Part shown: one piece after another, positions 55,440 through 64,000 of the stretch | Numbering within the stretch: the stretch's first letter is position 1 | Layout: each line of letters starts with the position of its first letter | Source: Lophius americanus | Taxonomy: Eukaryota > Chordata > Actinopteri > Lophiiformes > Lophiidae | Direction: 5' to 3' | Assembly: GCA_037951165.1 (NCBI GenBank) | Contig: JBBDHG010000107.1 | Span: forward strand, 181,001-245,000 | Length of the DNA: 64,000 nt | The notes under the pieces: model-generated | Database searches by the model: none | What the model was told of the DNA's origin: nothing | The model's input: only the letters and a program-made list of their open reading frames with translations | Translations under genes and position numbers: made by a program

Positions 55440-55680
55440 AAAACGTCCATCCATCCATTTTATCCAGGGTCATTTTACAGGAGCAGCCCACCCAAGCAGG
55501 TTACTCCAGACATTCTTCTGCCCGGCAACACACTCCAGCTCATCCAGCGGAATCCTGGGGGCATTCCCAGAACAGATTGGATATCTAATTCTTTCCTCGA
55601 GTTCTGGGTCCACCTCGGGAGTTGGACCTGCCCGGACAACCTCCAAAGGGAGGCGTCCTGGAGAACTCCAAATCATTATT
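55440..55680 (-). mobile_element. LINE 3'-end fragment
   Basis: The minus strand reads MIWSSPGRLPLEVVRAGPTP and RIPLDELECVAGQKNVWSNL, resembling the C-terminal motif of a common fish LINE family. It ends at the typical ccatccatccattttatcc junction near 55448-55465. Related to 43440-43605. Confidence 0.6.
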
Positions 55681-55684
55681 TTAT

Positions 55685-57298
55685 TTATGTCATTTTCTCA
55701 TTCCAACTCATTCTGTATGAGTAAATATATGAGATCTGAAGCTAAAGACCATTATTAGGTGGCTTACAATGTACCGACGAGACACGAATTAAGTGTTCGC
55801 AATATATGTGTAAACAAAGAAATAGATTAATAGAAGTACTCTTTCTTAATGCCAACAACTTTTGTCAGTATTTGAGTGCGAGTGGAACCTTGAGACGAGG
55901 TTTGGAAGGTCCGTCTTTCCGTTTCCCAGACAGAAGAAAGAGGGGTTTTTAACGATCAGTATGAACAGACACATTTCTGCCTCCAAACCCTTTCATCCGT
56001 GGGGGATCAGTCAGCTGTGGATCAGTCTGTCTGAATCTCGGAATAATTAAATCCTCTTACAGGTTTCCTGCCTCTTCCTCACTCAACCGTCACACACACA
56101 CACAAACACCTGCCTGCGTCCCGTATCCCGCCGCGCTGTCCGAGCCCACTCAGCAGTGCACTCAGGCTTGGACCGCAAACTTTCTCTTCCCCTTCAGAAT
56201 AAAAATCCCCCCCCCCGCTGCACCCAGGCACTGGGTCCATTTAAATATTCATCAACTGTAATGTTCCAGCTGCAGTTTCACCTGCTGGTGACACACAAAC
56301 ATAGAGAGAGGGAAACCGACACGGACGAGGCGATGACAACGAAATACTGACTATCGCGCCTGTAGAGCCGATTCAGCTTTAACATTTACATGGTGTCAAA
56401 GTTAAGACCAGGCCCGACTTTATTCTGTATAATTCTCACCAGTTCAGAGATAAATGTTAAACATCCGACATTATTTACAATTTAACTCTCTTACGGTGTT
56501 TCTAGTGCAAAGCCATTGAATTTCATCATTTTACATTTGAATTTTTAAGGCACTGATAATAACAACTAGGCTCAAGCTGTGGCCTCCGACAACAAGGGTA
56601 TATACCCCCCAGAAAAAATCCCCAAACCCCTGCGTTGTGTAAGCAATCACCCTGACTGAACTCCTCAAATTAAATGTTAAGATATGTCAGAAAAACGGAA
56701 ATTTCTGGGGGAAAAACTCTAAAAATGGGTTCTGATTTAAGTTATACCTAAGTCATACATGAAAAACTGTTTTTGTAAAGATACTCCCACTAGTGAGTAA
56801 ATTGTGAACTATTTGAGTAAAATATGATATGTTCAAAAATACATTTCTTTGAGTCGATTCATATCCACCTGATTTGGACTGACCAACTAACTTTCAATCA
56901 TCCTGATTACTTAAACTTAAACGAACCCAAGTGACTAAATTTAAATCATCCTGATTATTTAAGCTGAAACGAACCCAAGTAACTTATTTGAATCAACCAT
57001 AATATATATAATTCACCAAACACAAGAATATTAAGTTAATGGTTTCATACTGAAAGTAACTGATTGATTCATATGGAAAAACGTTTTTGCTTTAGAGGTA
57101 TTTATTTGAGGGCAGTGATGTAACCCGGTCAGAATGTAACCTTTTCCAAGGGGCTACCCTGGAATCCTTCGCCATGACTGAGACCCCAGACCTTCTTCAC
57201 CTGAAGATAAATGTGGGTTGGTGAGGAGCTCCATAGTTTGTGTTGGCGAAAGAAGGAAGTAGTTTTCTGGGGTTGATTTATTCTACACTCTGTGTGAG

Positions 57299-57300
<2 letters not shown>
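55685..57300. other. Intergenic DNA, no gene seen
   Basis: Two similar tracts near 56890-56995 (atcatcctgattacttaaac / aaatcatcctgattatttaa) form a direct repeat of about 50 bp. Otherwise nothing recognised. Confidence 0.35.

Positions 57301-57302
<2 letters not shown>

Positions 57303-57395
<93 letters not shown>
57303..57395. repeat. (GT)n microsatellite
   Basis: About 46 uninterrupted GT units. Confidence 0.97.
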
Positions 57396-57396
<1 letters not shown>

Positions 57397-57399
57397 TAT

Positions 57400-58435
57400 A
57401 ATGCCGGACTTGAGCTTTTAATTTCTTCAGCACACACAGAGCGGCAGAAGAACCGCACAGACTCAGTGTGAATAAATACAGAAAATCCACTTTTTTCTGA
57501 AGATACAAAAGAAAACATTCTGATGCTAACACTGTTTGGAATATTGTCCTTACGTCAAAGCAGATGTTGGAGCTCAAACTCATGCTGCTTCCTAATGACT
57601 AGCGCTGAGATGAAGAGATGAAGAACTCCGAACAGGAGAAGAAGAAGTGCTGCAGCCAGTGGAACACAAACAGAGGAAATTCACACCAAGCATGTTGTTA
57701 GGTTTCACAAGGAAAGATCTTTAAAGAAGGTGTTGCCAGTTGATTTGGATCTGTAGTTCAGGTTCTTCTGTTTCCCTGGGAGGCCAGGTGTGTCTCACCT
57801 GCAGCAACAAGTGTATAACAGCCATCTGGGCCGTTTCTGCAGGAGGTGAAGAAGCTGAACCTCATTTATGCTTTCAATCCCTCATTACATGCAAATGTTT
57901 CAAGAATGCCTTCTTCCACCCATCCAAGAAGGTTTCAACACGCAGTCCGGGTTCACACAGTGAAACACAATCATACCATTTTGCTTGATGTAGAATGAAG
58001 GACTGTGTCGGTTCGTAGAGGCAGTTCATGTATTTCAGACTTTTTCAAAATGAAAACTGTTGTCTGACTGGTTGTTAAAAAAAAAAGGCAGATTTATTAA
58101 GTATTTAAACATTTGTGGACCTTATTTATCTTACAGTTCTGAACAGCAGAGGCGTTACGTTGGCACAGGAAAAATGATCTTGACTTGGAGAAGGTTGGTG
58201 ACCGCTGGTCTAGAAATAGATTTGGAACCCTTCCTAGACTGATGGAGTTCAATCAACATCTGAAATTTCATACGGGCTTGGCATAGTGAGCCACTGGAGG
58301 GAAGCTAGGAGCCAACTTTCTGCTTCTGAAGATGATCTATTTAGGTCCGTTCATGACAAACACGCACTCAGATTAAGACTGAACCCAGATGAACTTCCCT
58401 GACTGTCCATCAGCTGGTCTGCTGCGTGTGAAGAA
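57400..58435. other. Intergenic DNA, little recognised
   Basis: A lone ggttcacacagtgaaac at about 57949-57965 resembles one unit of the 23-bp minisatellite. gaaggttggtgaccgctggt near 58187-58207 resembles a hAT terminus. Confidence 0.3.
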
Positions 58436-58439
58436 CCTG

Positions 58440-59060
58440 GATGTGGAGGTCGTGACCTGGTGATGTTAAACCGGCTGTCTGGTCCAGATGGTCTGAAACC
58501 ACGTTGGAGATCGTTTAAGCTCATCCATATTCATTCCAGCATGTCTGGTGGACATCCAGTAGGTTATTGGCGATCAGCAGGACAAGAACACTCCAGTAGA
58601 ACCTGCGACATCTTTGGTTGGTGATAAAACTGAACATTTTACTACGGCCCGTTATTGAGACATGTCCAAGTCACATCTGTCCAGTGAGTGCATGAAAACG
58701 TTTGACGTAACCATCAAACACCAGCAGACACTGGATGAAAACCTCAAAGTCCCTGCCAGGTAACTTAAAGCGGGCCGTGGTTGGACCTTCCAGCAGGACG
58801 TGATTTGAATCAACCCAAAGCAGGGTTCAGAAATCACAAAAATAAAGGTTTTACTATGTCCATCCCAGTCACATGACCTAAACCCAACAGAACATCTGCA
58901 GGTTGTCCTGGAGAAGTCCACAAAGAGGGAAATCTTTGTCGGCGCTGCGTCGACATCGGTCGATTGGAGGCCAATGGTCCCCAGCTGAGAATCATGACGC
59001 CTTTTATCGTCTTCGCACAGATGTCCAACTCAAAGAGGTGTTTACATACACGGTACATAA
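58440..59060 (+). mobile_element. Tc1-like transposon remnant
   Basis: The + strand decodes, with stops, to Tc1 transposase pieces: WTFQQD (about 58780-58798), then KIKVLLCPSQSHDLNPTEHL (about 58840-58900), matching the K.LEWPSQSPDLNPIE block around the last catalytic acid, followed by LEKS. The N-terminal DNA-binding region is not seen. Inactive. Confidence 0.7.
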
Positions 59061-59064
59061 AACC

Positions 59065-60030
59065 AGCAGCATTCGTGAAACATTCATCGCAGGGAAAAAT
59101 TCAAAACTGAAATGAAGTGATGGGCTTTCCATAAATAGTCAATACTGCGCCGCGGGTCTTCGTGATTCCTGCACAGATCAGCAGCAGCAGTGCTGCACGG
59201 ATCCCAAATCCATATCCCACAGGTTAATCGGGTTTAAACACTCCCAATTATAGTTATTGCTGTAGTTCAGCAATTTCATGGCATGTGGAAAAAAAACTGT
59301 TCAAGAATGTGTAAGTTTGGGCCTCGACACGCCGGTACCTCCTTCTAGAGGCCAACAGAGTGAACAGAACTTTGTCGGGATGCGATGAATCTTTTATCAT
59401 GTTTTGGGCCCGACGTGTACGTGAGGTTTCGTAAACGTCCTCCGGCGATTGTAGTGGTGAATCAGTTTCCTCCCCCACACGGAGTTCCAGTGGGGTACCG
59501 CAGCTATGACCTTCCTGCTGGCGTTGGCGGCGATAAGGCAGCGGTGATGACGAAAGGACAATGAACGGCTTTCAGCAAAATCCATTTATGGAGGGAGAGA
59601 ATAGAGAAACGAATCAAAGGGACTCCTGATGAGGTCTGAACAAAAGGAGAGTGGTTTCCATCGAGTGTTAGAGCAATCCCACGATGCTGCTGCTGCATTA
59701 ATGTCCAGAGCCTTCTCTACAAAGGAGGTTATCTGGAGTCATCCCCTGCCGCTAACAGCTGGAGACTTCATCAAACATAACAACCACCGGCTCACGACGC
59801 CTGGATAAAAATAACATTTCATACGGGCAAATGCTGCAAAATCACAGCGGAAATTAGAAAATTTCAATATTTAGCGGGTCGCATTCAGGCGCCAGAGCAG
59901 AATCGGTGATTGATCTCTGACAGTTGAAGCTCCAGCATCAAGTTGCTGCGCCAGTCCAGATTAGAGACCCGGAGGAGAGGGCTTAAGCAAATCAAGCAGC
60001 TGTAAAGGGCTCACAGAACTTGATTGGATA
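59065..60030. other. Intergenic DNA, single-copy looking
   Basis: GC-richer sequence without recognised repeats or exons. Candidate for conserved non-coding DNA only by exclusion. Confidence 0.3.
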
Positions 60031-60034
60031 CCAG

Positions 60035-60105
60035 TCTGCCATAACATTATAACCACTGACAGGTGAGGTCAGAATAACCTTGATTACCTTGTGAGCACGG
60101 TTTCC
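60035..60105. repeat. Dispersed repeat A, terminal piece (copy 4)
   Basis: gccataacattataaccact then gacaggtgaggtcagaataa and ccttgattaccttgtgag is the end sequence of the same family as the 34360 copy. Confidence 0.55.
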
Positions 60106-60109
60106 TGCC

Positions 60110-62555
60110 GACGCTTTGTCCGTCTGTGGAGACGCTCAGCTGACCGATGACTGTAGCCAGAAATGACTTACGTCATGACGTAGCAAGTTATTTCAGGAAA
60201 AACAGCTTCTCCCTGCGTCAACGCTAAAAATTGACTTTGACATATTTTTTAGCCTCAACGTATCGATTACGTCGACAAGTCGCTGCAGCCCAATGGAATT
60301 GTTTTGAAATGTGCTATATAATTTATTTCGATAAATATATTTATTTGACTGGGGGAATGTGCCCAAACAGAAATACGTGTATTCATTTAATTTCTAAATA
60401 AATGATACTCAAGCCCCGTTTGATATCTATGCGTGATCGTGACAGGCGTCGGCACCGGGATGTATTATGTGAGGAAAGCCAGCTGGTGGAGGCACTTTGA
60501 TGCTTTGGACATGTTTTGGTGGGAAACCTCGGGTCTTGCCATTCATGTCGGTAGAAAATTACAATGACGTCACATAATTGTTTCGGAAGCAAAAGCAAGA
60601 CCTACACACTATTAGGCCAGTGGTTGTAATGATATGGCTGGCAGTGTTTGCATGTGTTTACAGCTTCATATATCAGCTTGGAACATAAAGAGATGACTGG
60701 AGATGAGTTGAAACGTTCTATGAACGTGTGTCGAGACGCTACAGGGTCAGTGACTGTAATATAAGATGATATTCTTTAAATGAAGAATATAAAAATCTTC
60801 ATTAGTGGAAGTTTAGTTTCAGATATCAGCCTTAAATATCATCTTCTATAATAACTTACTACAAACAAACGGCACCAGAGTGTGAAAGGAAACGCGGCCC
60901 TCTTTTTGAAAGAAAGCCCTGCACCCTTAGGTGAGAAAGCATCCTGATAAACCCTGACTTTGAACAAGGAGTACCTGAATGCATGGCTTCTCTTTTTCTA
61001 AACAACAAGTAACGTCAGCGATGAGTCACAGCTCCGGTACGAGGCTCAGATAAAGGCACGCCAGAACCATAATGAGACGCCAACAATGAGGTTGTGTCTG
61101 TTCTCAGACAGGTTCTGACGTAGGACGAAGGTGAACGAAGAGTAAAAGAAACAAAAACCTGAACCCACGAGGATTAATGAACAGCTGATGATCATGTGAC
61201 GCACCTGGAGTCTGAGGAAAGGTCAAACCTCGGAGTTCACATGGAATAAATAGAATCCATCCTGACATGAAGGGCAATTATGGAGCCACACAGAGAAGCA
61301 AAAGACAAACCATGTTCTTATTCAGTGCCATCCTTTGATGGCCGTAAGATTACGATGATTGTGCGGAGACTACAGTCATCCGGCAGCCTCCCGCTGCATT
61401 TCTGTCTCCCGCTGCACTTATCTGGGCTTTGGATGTCGCACAGTCTGGACCAGTGAGGTCGGTGGCGGACGAGGCACGGACCCTTTCAGAGTCTGACGGA
61501 TAAATATATATGATCACCATAGAGGAGCTTAGATTCACCATTTAAATGCCAGCTTGCACACACTAACCTACCTGTTGTGTTTCACATCTCCTATCAGAAT
61601 CCTCTACACACACAGGTAAGGTCACATTTTTATTGGCGCAGAGAAAAGGCCGCATTTTTCTCTGCACCTTTATTTGTTCTTAATTTGCCACGGGAGTTCT
61701 ACGATTCATACAGTGGGGGAAAAAAGAAATAAAAAAGACAAAAGGAATTTTCTACTAAAAATAAAGTTTATCAATTCTCCTCAAAATATTTTCATTTAGA
61801 TATGAAAAAAATTATATATTTTTTTTTTTTATAAATAGACGAAATTATAGGTTTATTTTAAAAATTCAATAATGAATTAAATTTGAATGAATTAAATTTG
61901 AATAAAGAATCTTCTATTTTTGGAGAAAAGAAACGGACTACTGAAGTGAACTTGACTCTCTGGTCTTGACTCTGTGTAGAAGAAGAGACACAGGCTCAGT
62001 GCGCCCCCTTCAGAGAGGCAGAGGTACTGCTGCCTCACCTCCTGCTTTTTTATTAAGGGATTGTGATTGTGTTGGACCAGCGATCTGAGAAGAGGTTCTG
62101 TTCACAGACGCCTCACCTCACACGTCTCTTCTCTATTTCAGCAGGAAAGACGTAAATTCAGCAGTTTCGATTATAAAAGAAAAGGACTGAAAATAATGTA
62201 ATCATAGAGAAAACACATATTTATAGCACATATCAGTAGACAGATATAATTCTTTATTTCACTTTATCAATGTATTTCTGTGCTTGATTTTATCCAGTAA
62301 ATCTAAAATATTTTAGATGGTGGTTGTCGACGAGCCAACCAGGTGTCGATCTGACCTTCATCGCCGTCACTGCTGGCTTCTACTACCTGAACTCCTCTTC
62401 AAATAATAAAGAATCCAAGCGTTATTATGAAAAATATGGTACGCTTATGGTACGTTATGAATAACAGCCTAATTCAAATCCTCCCAACCATGACCCAACA
62501 TAACCAGACCGGATTTATACAGAATCCAGAATAAAAAACAAAGGCAACAACCTAT
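60110..62555. other. Intergenic DNA, no gene seen
   Basis: Mixed and AT-rich sequence. No exon or repeat that I can support. Confidence 0.35.
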
Positions 62556-62559
62556 AAAT

Positions 62560-63475
62560 CAATACTATAATTCTCAAACAGCTAGGAGAGAGAGTAAACA
62601 TCGATGGCTGTTGACGCAGAAAAGCCTCTGACAGGCTTGAACGACCGTTCCTGTTAAAGCTATTAGATATTTATGATTTCCCTCAGAATTCATTTATAGT
62701 GTGAAAACGTTCTATATAGCCCCAAAGGCGCAAGTTTTCCACAAATGGGATTCTCTCTGAGTCGTTCTCCTTCACCAGAGGCACTGCCCAAGGACGCCCA
62801 CTTGTCACCCTCTTTATTTGCACCAGCAATTGAACCACTGGCTCAAAAAATGAGACAATCAGAAAAGAGTCCGTTGTATCACAAAAGGCAAAAATCGATG
62901 CAGATGAAGTTTGTTCGCGGATGATTTACTTCTTTATATCAGTGACGCTAACGCACCCATTCCCGGGTTATTGGACATTATAGCAGAATATATCAAAAGT
63001 GTCGAAAAATAAACATTTGGGAAAACAGAATGATTGGTAACAGATAAAAAATAAAATCGATCTAAAAAGAAGAATTTAAAGAATGTACAAGGAATAATAA
63101 AATAATAAAAAAAAATACCCTTTCATTAATAAAACAACTTAAAGATTATTTTTAAAAATGGACGGTTTTAAAAATAAATTTGGTGGCAAGAACTCGGAAG
63201 AACTTCTTATATTTCTTGTCAAATATTCCCGTCAAATCACCAAAAACCGTTTATAAAGAAGTGAACTCAACAAACCGACTGAAGAGAAAATTCTTCTACT
63301 ATCCACGATAAGAAGGAGTTCTTAATCTTCCTAATCTGGGACTATACTATAATGCAGTGCAAATATTCTATAATGAGTGAATTACCAACAATCAAAATGA
63401 GGATCCATGGATTGAGATTGAAAACTATCAGTTATACCCAAATAGTTTACTCACAGCGTTTTTCAGGTGCTGTAT
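62560..63475 (+). mobile_element. L1-like LINE ORF2 fragment
   Basis: + strand reading across stops: ACPSRRKAS-type pre-RT, then LPKDAHLSPSLFAPAIEPLA, QKMRQSEK, a degenerate ADD box (RG-FTSLYISDANAPIPGLLD), and later LPNLGLYYNAVQIFYNE and WIEIENYQLYPNSLL. This order fits the L1 RT block PLSPLLFALAIEPLA..IR, YADD.LLYISN, then LPNL.LYYWA.Q and W..IE. Very degraded. Confidence 0.65.
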
Positions 63476-63479
63476 TAGT

Positions 63480-64000
63480 CATCGAATACGCTGATTAGTT
63501 AAGATGAAGCGGCGAAGATCATTCCGTGATGCTGCTGAACCCCCGGGTCCATTTCAGCCTCTGCGCTGCTGCTCTATTCCTTTATTCTTCTGTATGTTCT
63601 CATTGGATCGTGTCCTGGGAGCATAAAGGTGGAGCTACAGCACAATAAAAGCCTCCGGGGTGTCGGGATGGATTTACTGTTGTGTTCTCTCTGGAAGGAT
63701 TACATTTCTGCGTGTCCTCGGGTAACGCCTCGCATTAATATCTGCCCCGACATCCCGCTGAATCATCACCACAGCCAGGAGGTTTATGGAGGGACTGCCG
63801 GCAGCAATAAGTCTTCTTCTCCGTGTGCAAAGTTTTTGCACCTGCGGCAGAAAGTCGCCTCCCCTCCCAGTGGAAAATTACACAGACGTACATTTTCATT
63901 TGCAGTTCCAGCGACATAATAAGCCCTTGGAACGAGTTATTATCTTATGGCCAGGACTTAAAAAGGTGTGCACACGAGTGATAATCTCGTGGGACAATTA
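63480..64000. other. Right-end single-copy DNA, no gene called
   Basis: A 96-codon + strand frame at 63629-63919 has no recognisable domain. Composition is balanced and repeat-free, so it could be regulatory DNA or the edge of an unseen gene. Confidence 0.3.

Overview
The window is vertebrate nuclear DNA, almost certainly from a ray-finned (teleost) fish. It has GT-AG introns, low coding density, and repeat families typical of teleosts: L2/Maui-like, RTE, Rex1/Babar-like and L1-like LINEs, Tc1-like transposons, a tRNA-derived SINE, and many mini- and microsatellites.

Only one functional gene is well supported: a retinoic-acid-receptor-related orphan receptor (ROR, NR1F family) on the + strand in the left 40 % of the window. 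Eleven coding exons between 5741 and 26359 join without a frame break into a 481-residue receptor. It has a short N-terminus like that of the RORalpha4 isoform (MYVVISAMKA), two C4 zinc fingers, the C-terminal extension, a hinge with a 15-glycine tract, a ligand-binding domain and an AF-2 helix (LYKELF). Its ligand-binding domain is clearly diverged from tetrapod RORalpha but closer to it than to mammalian RORgamma. That fits the fish rorc (rorca/rorcb) genes, although a divergent rora paralogue is not excluded. Promoters for longer isoforms, if any, would lie left of the window.

The introns carry most of the left-half repeats. Intron 1 (6.9 kb) holds a 33-bp coding-like minisatellite, a Tc1-like remnant, a small piggyBac-like MITE with TTAA flanks, an L2-like LINE and a 39-bp minisatellite. 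Intron 2 holds L1-like fragments joined in frame to a fragment resembling the ganglioside GM2 activator (gm2a). Intron 3 holds a 23-bp and a 36-bp minisatellite. Introns 5 and 7 hold dispersed repeats and an RTE LINE.

From 26.4 kb to the end (about 37.5 kb) I find no convincing gene. The stretch is a mosaic of decayed LINEs, satellites (a 42-copy 23-bp array at 38.7-39.7 kb and a cluster of four different tandem arrays at 44.4-46.7 kb), two oppositely oriented copies of one terminal-inverted-repeat element, a SINE, and single-copy-looking DNA that could hold regulatory elements. All identifications come from reading and translating the sequence; no database search was possible.
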